From: Otatea glauca
Lineage: Eukaryota > Streptophyta > Magnoliopsida > Poales > Poaceae
Length of the DNA: 64,000 nt
Direction: 5' to 3'
NCBI GenBank assembly: GCA_036346275.1
Contig: CM070725.1
Location: 37,014,104-37,078,103, forward strand
Positions 35,065 to 46,900 of the stretch are shown piece by piece. The translations under genes were made by a program, and so were the position numbers. Each line of letters opens with the position of its first letter. The first letter of the stretch is position 1. The notes below the pieces were generated by a model that searched no databases, was not told where the DNA came from, and worked only from the letters and a program-made list of their open reading frames with translations.

Positions 35065-36170
35065 TTGGAAGAACCTCTCAAAACAAAACTTGAGCAGTTT
35101 TAAATGTCTTAGCTCCATGATTTATCTTAGAATCCTTTTAGAGCCTGTTTATTCTAGTTTTGGAAAATGCTCTCTTTTTTGGATATGTCATGGTATCAAG
35201 TTGATCTTTAAAAAAAATGAGCTTGTTTAAAATAAATATCAATATCTTTCTCAAAGTGGTATTCTCATGCAAAATTATCTTTACAAGTGATATCTCTTAC
35301 AAATAGCATCATTTGAAAAACAATCTTTACTTGTGGTATCAATTGAAAAATGAGCATTACAAGTGGTATTACTTTAAAATTGATATTTACAAGCTCTATA
35401 GTTTCTTCAAGTGGTATTACAAGTGATGCTTCTTTAAAACTTTCTACAAGTGGTTTTATGAAAATTCGAAGCTCATTTGGATGCTTTTCTAGTTTAAGCG
35501 CTATTAGACTCTCAAAGACTCGTTTTGTGAGTTTGTTTGCAAATTGAAAAGCCTAATAAAATGAGGAGTTTATTTGAATGTGTTTCAAAAATCTTTCTAA
35601 TGCTTAACTCAAAATATGGCCTTGTTTCCTTTATGGTTTACTCTTTTGGGCCATATAAAGAAGAAGTTTGCGAAATTCTTAAATCTTATTGAAAATTCTT
35701 AATATTTACAAGTGGTATTTTATTTAAGAATTCTTGTGAACTTCAATAGGTCATATGTATTCATTTCAATCTTGTTATGACCTCATTTCGAGAATTTCTT
35801 GCCAAACTCTCACTTCTTCAAAGTAATATGTTCTTACCAAGCTTTCTTCTTCAAAGTAGTATTTTCTTGCCAAGCTCTTCACTCTAAAAACTCTCCTTTT
35901 GGATCCATTTTCCATTTTGGTGTTTAATGCCAAAAGGGGAGAATTTGTGGAGCCTAATACCTCATTTGGTTGGAGAGTTTGTGGAAGCTTAATTTGGTTA
36001 AGGAGGAATTATTTTAATTATTTGTCTACAAATCTCTCATACGCATTCTCACTTGTTAATGCTTAAATTGCTCAAAGACATGCTTACATGTTCAAATAGA
36101 TTAAATTATCTCAATATGATGATTTTCATCCAAATGTGGGTATTAAGCTTGGATTTGTCATCAATCACCA
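35065..36170 (+). other. Non-coding 3' interior of the 14.6-kb element with primer-site-like repeats
   Basis: The sequence is AT-rich with no coding region. The words TACAAGTGGTAT or close variants recur about six times (for example 35359-35370, 35407-35420, 35446-35457, 35708-35719), echoing the LTR/primer-binding-site junction TTACAAGTGGTATCAGAGC. Confidence 0.65.
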
Positions 36171-36183
36171 AAAAGGGGGAGAT
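36171..36183 (+). promoter_or_regulatory. Polypurine tract of the 14.6-kb element
   Basis: AAAAGGGGGAGAT directly precedes the 3' LTR. A related run, AAAAGGGGAGAA, lies upstream at about 35932. Confidence 0.9.
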
Positions 36184-39100
36184 TGAAAGTTCAAGCTCCA
36201 TTAAGTTGGTTTTGGTGTTAATGACAAATCTAATATTGAGGCTAACTCTTTTGATAATCATAATATTGATTAGTCTCAATTGTTAAGTAATGACAAATCG
36301 TTTATAAGACTAACTCTTTTGGTGAGCTTCTTATTAGTCTCATATTTGGATGGAAAATGGAAAACCTAAGGTATGCACTTGTATGCACTCTATCATCTGA
36401 ATGCATATTTAGGATTCAAGTTAAAGTATGAACTCTTCCGTTGCTTTTAGTCCAAATATGTGCATTATGTTCCTAATTCATATATTACATGAATGCACAC
36501 ATCTAGGGGGAGTTTATAATTTAACTTGTTGTTTCAATAGTATTGATCCATGTCTTATTACTAAATAACATATAAAGGATCAAGACTTTGAAACAATCGT
36601 TACAAAGATATATAACTTGTGTAGTTGTAATATACTCATGCAAATATAGGATAAACTCATATGCAATCTAAGATTGATTATGTGCATATTGATTCTATGA
36701 TCAATTTGTTATATGCACATACCTAATGGAGTTTATTCTATAGTTGATGGTTTAAATATATTGATCCCATTTCTATCACTCAAACATATATGGATCATTA
36801 CTAACCATCATATTGGGTATATGAAACTTGTGTAGTTAATATATACTCATGACAATTTAAATTGTGTTCGGTTGTTATTCAATCAACAAAGAACTAGTCA
36901 TGTGTTGATAGTTCACTTTGTTGATCCTAGGCAATCGAAAGTTCTTGTGTATATGAAGCATCAGTTGCATTAGTATACTCAAGACACAATTAATCTTTCA
37001 ATCATTTGTCTTTGGGTTGTGGTCAATCATCAAAGGAAAAGATCAAAGGATCTTGGGAGCATCCATTATGTGTTAATGGAGTGCAATGATGATTGAGACA
37101 ACCATGTGTTTTGGACTAACACTTTCAATGAGTTTGAAATAGGTTAAGTGCAAGTTTGAGATGGATGAACGGGAAAAGGACGTCATCATGTGTTGATGAG
37201 CATCAAGAGAGGATCCCGAAGCTAAGACAAGGGGAGTTCATCATGTGTTGATGAATAAGACAAAGATCCCGACTTGGAGAGAAGATGATGGAAATCATAA
37301 AAGCTCCAAGTGGATGTGCTAAAGGCAAAGGTATAACTAGCTAGGGCTAAGGATGTGTTCCTAGTCTTTACCGGTCTCGGTGTTTGGATGAGAGACCGGG
37401 TTGCTAGTTAGGTGCCGTACTATTAAGAGGGTTAAGTATTATAGCTTGAGCTTCATCATGTGTTGATGAACTCAATCCGTTCACTCTAGCTCACTCTCTA
37501 TTTGGTTCTAGCATGAGCAAAGTATTTGCATGTGTTGCAAATACTTAGCTCATGCTTGCTTCTTATTGAATCTTAATCGATATGGTTTTTGCATAGAGCT
37601 AAGTTTTGCATATGTTGCAAAAGGTGAGAGCTCATGCATCGGTGTTTTAGCTTGTGATTTGATCATGTGTTGATCATCACAAGGCTGAGTAAAGTTTATG
37701 GTTTTTCTATTTGCAAATAATCTAGAGGTTATGGTTTTGATCCTAGAGCATGTGTTGGCATTTGCAAATGTATTTTGCAAAATGTCGGGATTATGTGTTG
37801 ATCCTTACATGGCTAGAGGATTGATCTCATCGGTTCTCGGTTTATTTGCAAATATGTTTTGCAAATTGTTTTGATCATGAGTTGATCACCAAATGGCATA
37901 AGATTTGATCTTATTTGATTCTCTCTAGCTTGTAGTCATGCTCTTAATCAAGTCTATGTAAGGGATTTCGAGAAATCAGATTTTAGACTTGAATGACTAC
38001 ATTAGAGTCTCTATTTTTGTGATATTTAAAAATATCTATGTTTGCTTAAATCTTGAAAAATTTTGGAGATTGTAGCCCTCATGATAAGCTTCGCATAGAA
38101 TCAAAAATCACCTAAATCGGAGTTCGGAGTAAAAAGTTATGAGCGTTTTAGTGGCTCTGACAGAGGTAGCACCGCCCCTACATGGGCGGTAGGGCGGTAC
38201 TACCGGCCCAGAGGCGATGTAAAAACTTCAGAGAAGTGTTTTTTGATGGAAATGGCCGGTGCTATCGGTCCTAGATGGGCGGTAGCATCGGGGTACTGTA
38301 GCAACGGCTAGTTTTTGGTATTTTTAATGCACAGAAGTGACCGTTGGCCTAAAGGCCGGTGCTACCGGTCCTAGTAGGGCGGTAGCACCGGGTTTGCTGC
38401 GTTTTTACCCTATTTCACCCTCCAACGGCTAGTTTTCTTGAGGGGCTATAAAAGGGGCCGAGCTAGCAGGGTTTTGTGGTTGTTCTAGCACCTATTTGAG
38501 GTATTCTTGTGAGAGCAAAACCCCAAGAGCTCATCGAGCCATATTTGAGTGATTTGAGATGAATTTGATTTAGAGTTTCTTGAGTAGAATCTCTTTGGTG
38601 TTGATTTGCTTTCTCTTGAGCTAGTGTGAGCCTCTCCTCTACTTTGTGCATGTGTTGTACTTTGTGAGCAAGGAGAGAAGCCTCTAGTTGCATGTGTTGC
38701 ATCTAGAGAAGGATTGAGCATCCTTGTGCATGTGTTGCACTTGGTGAGGTTCAAGCTAGAGGGCTTGGCTTATTACTCTTGGTTTTTGCCGATACCTAGA
38801 CGGCGTGTGGAGGCGTCGTGCATGGTGACCTTCTCAAGGAGATTGTGAGAAAGCTCGGCAAAGTTGTGAAGGTCGGAGCTCGCCTACCCGAAAGGGGAAA
38901 GAGCTACCACTAGTGGAATCGAGGCAGGTGCTCAATTCGTGGAGCCGGTCCAAAGTGGTTTGGGCTTGCCTCAACGTGGATTAGGGGAGACCGGCAAGTC
39001 TCCGAACACCACGGTAAAACATCGGTGTGTCTCCTTATGTTTTCTTTCAATTCTCTATTTACATTGTTGCAATTTACATTCCTAGAATTAAATTGCTTGA

Positions 39101-39322
39101 TTGTCTTTAGGATTGTATATTCTTTAGTAGAGACATAATTAGCTAGTGCACTTAGTAAGCCTAGTTGATTTAGGCTCTTATTTATCAAAACCTTAGTTTA
39201 TCGCTTTCGCATTGATTATTGTTTAGGTTTTGACATAGAGATCAATAGAGCGTGTATTTAGTGAGAAGATTTTTTAAAACCGCCTATTCACCCCCCCTCT
39301 AGTCGGCATCCTCGATCTTACA
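36184..39322 (+). repeat. 3' LTR of the 14.6-kb element
   Basis: A near-identical direct repeat of 24714-27905, with a deletion of about 50 bp among the GC hairpins near 38190. It is followed by the second GTATG target copy. Confidence 0.94.
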
Positions 39323-40396
39323 GTATGTGGAAGTCTTGCCCTAGTCATGTTAAGAACTTAACCTTACAAGCCTTTGACCTGAGTCAAACATGCAATCAAA
39401 TATCTGGAATGGGACAGCCTAACTGATTAATTAACAATATTTTAGCTTTGGTACTACCAGTGGTGGTGTGAGTCCTGGGTTTATGGATCAACTCACATGG
39501 CTCAGGAGGGGGGGGGGCCTATTGTGGCGGTTTAACCTTTAATGTTGAAACCTCAGCGGATAGTACTGGGTTAAGGCAAAGCTTTGTAAAGGCTTTGTCA
39601 TGGTTTCTCTACCGACACACCAAATGAAGTATGTTAATAGCTTGGCAACAAGAGATGATCATGTCGTGTGGGTAAAGCGCATAACCTCTACAGAGTGTAA
39701 AATCTATTCGGATAGCCGTGCTCGCGGTATTGAGCAATGCTCGGGAATTATAGTCAAGGGTTAGATTTTGTAAAATGAAAACTTGGATGGGAAGGCTGGA
39801 TACTGCTGGAAAGTTGGAACTTGATTTAGGGCTGGATGCCATATTTACTTGAGAAATAATGAAAATTATTATTATTATTTGTTTTACTGTCTTTTCAATC
39901 TATTATGGTATTCGTTCATAAATACTGCTTTACTACAAAATAACCCTGTTAGCCATTTATTTGTAATAAGCCATGCATATAGATATGTTAGAATTGCATT
40001 CAGTGCACAACTTGTTGAGTGCTTTAAGTACTCACCTTTACCAACAACAAATCTCCAGTTGAGGAGTCTACATTAGCTCTTGAGGAGGAGTATCAGGAAG
40101 AGACGAATGTTTAGGGTGCAAGACTTGTCAGTTGCATGTGGTATGCTAAGGGATTTATCTACGTTTTTATTTCGCTGCAGTTTAATTTGTTATTTAGCCT
40201 TGCGAGGCATAGTCATGTAAGTTAACCATAAGGTCATTCAACTTGTATTATTTAATATATGAAGTTCTTTTATTATGTTTCCGCTGTGTATGTTTGTGAT
40301 ATTATCTATATTGAGTCTGTCTGCACTAGCGTAATCCTGGACTAGTGCGATACACACAGAGGGTCTGAATTTGTATATTCAGGTCCCGACATAGGT

Positions 40397-40939
40397 TGAA
40401 TGGCATGTCGAGGCCACACATGCAGTGACTCATGATCATTTCTATAGAGTTGACATCTCCTATGTTGATATTGATGCCATTAAGTCAAATATAAATTATC
40501 GCTTCAATGAAGTTTCTACAGAGCTATTGGTATGTATGTCTTATCTTGACTCAAGGAACTCATTCTCTAAGTTTGATGTGGACAAGCTTATGTAACTTGC
40601 TAAGATTTATGCTAATGATTTCACCATGGATGACTGCATATTGTTAAGAACTCATCTTCAAAACTACATTCTCAATGTTAAGAGAAGCGTAGAATTCCAT
40701 GCATGTTGTGACCTTGCAAGACTCACCAAAAAGATGGTTAAAACCGGAAAAGACAAACATTTCCATTGGTCTATCGCCTTATTGAGCTAATGTTGATCCT
40801 TCCCATGGCAACGGTATCAGTTGAAAGAATCTTTTCGGCAATAAAAATTATCAAGACAGACTTGCGCAACGAAGTCTCCGATAATTGGTTTAATGATTTG
40901 ATGGCGAGAACTATAGTAGGGTTGCAGAAGCTCATTTGA
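40397..40939 (+). pseudogene. hAT-type transposase pseudogene, 3' piece with dimerisation domain
   Basis: It resumes the TTF-type hAT transposase broken at 10784. It shows a DHFYRVDISYVDIDAI block, then NEVSTELLVCMSYLD. The hAT dimerisation region follows (IELMLILPMATVSVERIFSA, then DLRNEVSDNWFNDLM) and the frame ends at TGA 40937-40939. An in-frame TAA interrupts it near 40591. The gene's start lies about 38 kb upstream at 2464, with all intervening DNA accounted for by insertions bounded by target duplications. Confidence 0.85.
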
Positions 40940-41725
40940 TCTTCATTTCGGCATCTCATCATCTTTGGCGACCAGTGAGCAGTATGACAGTAACATGGCA
41001 AAATCTCACCAGTTTGCTCCTTGGTATGTCAGTAGTGTCTAGACCAAATAAGTCCAAGGGAAAGGGCAATTAGATTCGGCCGAGGATGCATAGCAATTTG
41101 TGAAAGGGAAGAAGGAAAGGCGACGCCATGCTCTCATCACGAAGGAAAGGGGGGAACGGACACATGCTGGAAACCTGGAGATGGCCTCCCGCGCGCGGCT
41201 AAACACATCATGGGTGCATCCAAGGTTTCGTTGGGGGTGTCCACAAGAAATATTTAGAACGGATATTCACGGAATAGCAAAAACCGCTCAAGTAATATAC
41301 AAGCTTAGACTGTAGGGATCGAGTAGGGACCAGAGACATCTAGTGAAATGCAGTAATTCTCCATTTAACAGATAGTACCTCTTGGGACACTACTCACTGT
41401 CTGCTATTCTACTTCCCCGATTATGCCGGTAGTTCTGAAGTCCAAAGCCCCAGTGTGCCGTGCAGTATCAATTTCTTCCGTCCTACTTAGGACTTGGGGG
41501 CGTCAAACCGATATGAATTATCCGGTTTATTCGATGTTCGTATTCGATAGGCTACGGGTATAGTTTAGATTTTTTTTTTACATTTGATTAATAATTTCTT
41601 CCCTATTCATATTCGTATTCGCATAGAAATATGGGTACGAATATGGTATGAATTTTTGTCATATGAAATATTATTTTATCCACACTACTCATATTTGTAT
41701 TCGAATTCAATAATATTTATAATTT
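40940..41725. other. Intergenic stretch, no gene recognised
   Basis: It follows the hAT stop codon and probably includes that element's 3' end, though I found no terminal repeat. The small open frames match nothing I recognise. About 41500-41720 is AT-rich with repeated TATTCGTATTCG-like words. Confidence 0.4.
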
Positions 41726-43200
41726 TTTTAAACTAAGGTAGAAACTCTGTCATTCATTTCAGAAGAGAAGAAAAGCAACATAAGCCTTCGAAGAGGTGAC
41801 TACATAGACACCGATCCCCGCCAAAGCAAGGAGACACAAACAATGGAGAAAGAGCCCTAACGGAGCTCCCCCAAGGCACCATATACACCAACTGAAAACC
41901 AATATCTAATGGAGCGATGGCAAACAAGATGACCCTCAATCCCAGCTTGGTCTCATCGCCCGTCATCTTCGGCAACCATAGCCTGGCCTCGCCATCGGCC
42001 AGCCTGAGCCCTGCACCCACGTTGGCGCACAGCAGCCCTTGGGACTTGCCCACTGTCTCGGCCGGCCCACGCCGCCTTCTCTTGCGACGCCAAGCTCTTG
42101 CTAAAATTCGGGCCATTTCCTTCCCGGTCGCCAACTCCGGCCAAGTATGGCTTCTTCTGGCCAACTCCAGATCTCCTCGGCCTGCGATGCCGGAGGCTGT
42201 GAGCCACCTCCGCCCAGCGAATCCGGATCGCCTGCCACCCCAAGCTCCAGACCTGCTGCGCTGTCACACCTCTCTAACCTCCGGGCCAACTCGTCTGTGC
42301 CGACTAAACTGCCCACCCTGCAGGAAACCTCGCCTCTGCCTCGACCTGCCCAAGCCACCGCCACCGCCTCTGAGACATCGACGACCACGACCTCATCGCC
42401 CGAGAGAACATCGACCTCGCCGCTGCGCCTAAATGGACCACCGAGTCCGCACAACCTCGGCATGCATCTCACACACCGTCGCTCCGATCGGATCTGGCAA
42501 GAAAGATGGCAGATCTGGCCAGATCCGACAGCTGTGAGAAGCACCACGGAAGGAAGCGTAGCTCGGTCCCAACGCCGATTCCGTGGAGCTTCACCCCACC
42601 AGTCGGTCGAACCGACACTCAGCTCGTCACCACCAACCCGATCTCATCAACGGGGCTCGCCGCAAGTGAAGCATCTGGGACGACCTCTTCTCCAGCTTCA
42701 ACCGCGCCATGGTCTTCGTGCACCCGAAGGAGGAACCGTGGAACTCCATCATTGCTGGCGCCACCACCGGCGGGTTCCTCTCCACGCGCCGGAGCCACCG
42801 GCCTTCTACTTCCTCCGCAACCCCTCCATCTCCTCAACCTCGAACCCGTGAGTCCGGCGACCTTACCTCTTCCTACACCCAGGCTAGATCTGACGGGATC
42901 TAGGCAATGGCTACCAGATCCGGTCAGGATGTGACTGGCTCCGTCGCTTTGGTCGTCGTGGATCCCGAGTTACTTCGCGATGGGCGTATCCCCAGTGGCA
43001 GCGGCGGTTGGCGACCCGCGCCGTGCGGCCCAACGGCTCGCGACTCAAAGTAGCAGCGGTGGCTCGTGCATCGGTCCTGGGGGTGGCGGCAGCCAAGCGG
43101 AGATTCACAAGAAAGCTGTGAAAGGCCCCGCCGCCGTTGCTGTTACCGGCGGTACCACCGCGCGGTGAGGAGATGGTCGGCCCGAGCGCCTGGCTTCACC
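41726..43200. other. GC-rich chimeric segment, possible gene-capturing transposon
   Basis: This block is strongly GC-rich compared with its neighbours and has long overlapping open frames on both strands (for example 41917-42432 and 42147-42851). Most translations are low-complexity Pro/Ser/Arg-rich and not recognisable. It contains one clear fragment of a mitochondrial import gene (42673-42792). Such mixtures are typical of Pack-MULEs, CACTA or Helitron elements that captured gene pieces. I could not find terminal repeats to decide. Confidence 0.45.
42673..42792 (+). pseudogene. Captured fragment of a TIM17-like gene
   Basis: Forty codons read WDDLFSSFNRAMVFVHPKEE, then PWNSIIAGATTGGFLSTRR. 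They match the central membrane region of TIM17, the inner-membrane protein-import channel subunit, including the near-invariant DPWNSIIAGAxTGG-type motif (here EPWNSIIAGATTGG). A stop codon lies just upstream in frame and the homology ends at about 42792, so this is an isolated fragment rather than a gene. The rest of TIM17 is not nearby. Confidence 0.75.
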
Positions 43201-43800
43201 TGTTTCGCCTCCGGAGTCCCGATGTTTCTCTTTTTTTTCTTGCAGCTTGCGTATATTTATAATATTATTACAATATAGTTAATTAATTAGATGAGTATTT
43301 ATAGTTTGACGTTAATTCACCCCCCCCCCCCGGCCGACCCCTAGTCCTCTGTGAAAAGGGATCTGTGCAGTTCAGGACTACAAGTTAAGCAGTTCTAGTA
43401 GACTAGGATCGTCCGATTGAACCAACGTACGGTTGAAATCGTTTCATAGTAAGTTGCTACAATACTTTGTTATAGCTTACGCTTCAGTAATAAAATTGTT
43501 ATAGTTTTTTTAAACAGTGTTGTGAAATTTCTGAACCACCACTTTTTTATTCAATGGTTAGCGTGCATCTGCGTAGGCCGGTGATCCAATGGACTGCCTG
43601 CCTTGTACCTCCATTCAGTCCTCTGCTCCGCGACAACTCCCACCCATGGTCTCTCCATACCGCCAAGCGAACCAAAAGAATTGAAGAAAACCGACGGAAA
43701 GAAAACCACAGGACGCGAGAGGAAACACAAACCACCTCCTCGTCGTCGTCGGTGGGTCCCCTCCCCGGCCGCGACCACCCACGCGTGGCGGCCTCCTCCG
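43201..43800. other. GAPN upstream region
   Basis: It contains a run of C residues (43320-43331) and otherwise no recognised gene. The last 200 bp are GC-rich and pyrimidine-rich, as is common for grass promoters. It presumably carries the GAPN promoter. Confidence 0.45.
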
Positions 43801-43801
43801 C

Positions 43802-43808
43802 TATTTAA
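43802..43808 (+). promoter_or_regulatory. Putative TATA box of GAPN
   Basis: TATTTAA lies about 140 bases upstream of the GAPN start codon, in a GC-rich context. It would place the transcription start near 43830-43840 and give a 5' leader of about 110 nt. This is a position-based inference. Confidence 0.5.
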
Positions 43809-43946
43809 CCCCGCCCGGCCACCGCTCCACCGCTCGCGCACCCATCAGACCCAACCCACCGCCCCCTCTGGAGCCCTCGCTGCCACTAGCACAGTGGTAG
43901 CCGTCCACTTCCGCTACCACACATCCACTGGTAGCCGCGGCGGGAG

Positions 43947-46900
43947 ATGGCCGGGACGGGGGTGTTCGCGGAGATCCTGGACGGGGAGGTGTACAAGTAC
44001 TACGCCGACGGGGAGTGGCGCAAGTCGGCCTCCGGCAAGTCCGTCGCCATCGTCAACCCCACCACACGCCAGACACAGTACAGGGTGCAAGGTGCTATGC
44101 CGCTGCCAAAACTCTTGCTCCTCTTTTTATGCTCGGTTCCAAGAACCTCGCGTACCATTCCTCCGGTTTGGAGGCTTGGGGAGGAGATATTCGTCAGCTA
44201 GCGTGTCTGCTGGTTTGGGGAGGAGCTGAGATTGCTTTTCTGCTCGATTGAATGGTTGATTTGGACGTATCGTTCAATTCCGTCGATATGTACGAAGTAT
44301 ATTTAATTTGATCAGTGCTATTAATAACTGTGTGCGCTCTCACCTTCTTTAATTCTATTGATCGACCCTGATAGTGCCCCGTAACCAAATGGTCTCCCTT
44401 TCGATGCCTCACTGGTCCCAGTTGAATGAATTTACTGAGAATTTCCCAGTATATTGGAGCAAGAAGCTTTCTTGAATTCGGCATAGTTCTTTCTTGTGTT
44501 TGCTGTTAGTTGCTGCTATATTGGAGTGCTGGTGTGAATTGCAAAGGAGTTGGGTTCGAACTTCACCAATTTGCTGAGAATTTTTATTGGGTCCCCTTTG
44601 TTCAGCATGCACGCAGGAGGAGGTGAACAAGGTGATGGAGGCGGCGAAGGTGGCGCAGAAGGCGTGGGCACGGACTCCGCTGTGGAAGCGCGCGGAGCTA
44701 CTGCACAAGGCGGCCGCGATTCTGAAGGAGAATAAAACCCCGATCGCCGAGTGCCTGGTCAAGGAGATTGCCAAGCCGGCCAAGGATGCTGTTTCTGAGG
44801 TCACTAGCATTTGCACAGTCCTTGTGATTTAGTGCTATTTTTCTTCTAAGGCTTACAGACAAAAAAAAAATTGCCTTGTTGGGTTTGATAGGTGGTGCGG
44901 TCTGGGGATTTGGTGTCATACACAGCTGAGGAGGGTGTCCGGATACTAGGGGAGGGCAAGCTGCTAGTGTCCGATAGCTTCCCCGGTAATGAGAGGAACA
45001 AGTATTGTTTGAGCTCCAAGGTATATCTGCATAATTGATTTCAGTTAGCTGTACATGCTCCATTGTTTTCATTATGATGTTGTTTGTATGCCTTATTTGA
45101 CTTAGAAACGGAATAAGCTAGTTGAGTGTTGCTTATATTGTATTTATTGATCAACTAGTATATCCTGACTGAATGGAGAGTAGTTTGACAAAATCTGGGG
45201 GATATCTATCTTAAATCAAGTTTTATGTGTGGTACCTATACTGTTTGTAAAATAGGGAGGTAGGATAGAATCTATGTAGCTCATTTTACACGGTAGAGGG
45301 ATATTCCATAGCAGAATATTCCTCTGATGCCATCAGCAATGTTTTGCTGGTTTCTTTAGCTTCACTTTGATTTTCCTTTTTTGAAGTCATGCCATGTATT
45401 CTGAAATTTGGCCTCTCTTTCTCTCTCTCTATGGTCCTTTTCCATCCTAATTTGAAATCTATGTGTTGAATTTTTTGAGTCATAATATTAAAGAAGTGCT
45501 TCCAAATAAGTGAACTCATTTAGGGGTGAGATCTTGACTCGGCCAAACGCAAATGAAACGCGAAATTGGGCAAGAATTGGACTGAATTGGCCATAGCTCA
45601 GAACAAATCAGTTGGAATTGGCTTGACTCAGCCACAACTGACACAAGCACTTAACTAAACCAGCCAGGATTGGTGCTGTGCCCCTAGTTAGCCGGGAGTT
45701 CTGGTTACTTGCGATGATTGCTGGTTGCTAGTTTTGAAAAACTAAACCCTGGATTGAATTATCCGATAGCATCACTTTTTTTGGATTTTAGTAAAGCTTT
45801 ACGGAAGGATGGAAGTACATGCTATGATGCTGTGGTCCTCTGCACTAAGATACTGTAGTTATTCCCAATTTAATTAGATTTGATTTGACTCCTGAGTAGT
45901 TGAGTGTACTTGAACAATGTCATTGAGGCTGCTTGTTTATGAAGGGATCTTTCTAAACCAACTATGCTGGTCCATTTGGCCACTGTATGTTTTGATGTTT
46001 CAGAATTAGATACTTCCCATGAAAGTAAAGCTTTATGTGTTGATGGAAGGAGAACATTCAGTTGTGCTTGTTGCTCATGGGTCCTTTCAGAGACTTTTAA
46101 AGGTTGATTAGATCCTTCACCATCCGAGTTGAATAATTTTCAGAATGCCAAGCTTTAAAAGTTGATCGACCTGCTCATTGAGGGGCTTTTAATTAGCTGG
46201 GACATGAAATAAATCATCCAAGACCTGTGCTCAGATCCCAGAACTGTTGATGTGTTTTTCCATCACCAATTAGCTACATCACGAGGCTTTCTGTTTAATT
46301 ACAAATTTCCCAATCATTTTATCATATATTCAAGTTAAAACCATCCTGGTTCACGTTTTAAGTTCATTATAGAAAAGTCAAGTTGGCAATTGCTAATTAG
46401 GTTCATTTTGGAATTGAGCTTTGGCCAAGGTAAAACATGCATGTACATTATGGTACTCCGTATTCGTTTATAGATGAAGCAATGGCAGGTATTACATCAT
46501 ATAAGATATAATTGTCCAAATATTGGAGTATGAGTAGGTTACCTATCTTCCCTAAAAAAAGCTTTTACATGTACTGGTTAGTGGATGAAACTTAACATTG
46601 TATCGAAGATTGAAGTCACTTTTTAAGGGGGAAGCATTCCACGGGTGGGCCTGTTCCTGAACCATGTCAAGTTCTGAAGTCCACACCATAGGTCTGGTTG
46701 AGACTAGACGTGATGGAGAAACTCAGCATCGAAAAATATTGCTTTCAAGCTATGGCGACCCATATAATTAGCCCAGGGTAACGGCGGTAACACTGCATTT
46801 ACACCGAGATAATTCACAAATCTTGGCATAGTAACACTGCCATCCTTATAGTGAGATAGGATGGTGATGTTGATGCTCTGGTGGTGAGGCTAAGGAGTTG

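Larger units (their letters stand above)
24714..39322 (+). mobile_element. Gag-only Sirevirus-like LTR retrotransposon (14.6 kb including a nested hAT)
   Basis: Two very similar LTRs (24714-27905, 3192 bp; 36184-39322, 3139 bp) are flanked by GTATG at 24709-24713 and 39323-39327. TGGTATCAGAGC follows the 5' LTR and AAAAGGGGGAGAT precedes the 3' LTR. The interior holds a Gag frame with one in-frame stop and then non-coding AT-rich DNA, with no pol. The hAT element at 31807-35056 inserted later. The LTRs differ mainly by a deletion of about 50 bp in the GC-hairpin region (near 38190) plus scattered changes, so this is one of the younger insertions. It is the same LTR family as the copies at 1-1919, 2581-9062 and 62563-64000. 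Confidence 0.94.
10785..40391 (+). repeat. Gypsy-like solo LTR, about 3.1 kb of own sequence, split by two large insertions
   Basis: It starts TGTAACATTCCAATATTTTT and ends ATTCAGGTCCCGACA. The flanks are TAAGT (10780-10784) and TAGGT (40392-40396), a 5-bp duplication with one mismatch, as expected for an older insertion. Its own sequence is 10785-11975, 23831-24713 and 39328-40391. Start, end and length fit the long LTRs of grass Ty3/Gypsy chromovirus-type elements; the exact family is inference. No internal domain survives, so it is a solo LTR. It lies within the C-terminal half of the hAT transposase. Confidence 0.8.

Noticed and set aside
41754..42547. Minus-strand frames (136 and 148 codons) opposite the GC-rich block upstream of GAPN.
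   Set aside because: No recognisable protein similarity, and they overlap equally long plus-strand frames; composition effect or old transposon debris.
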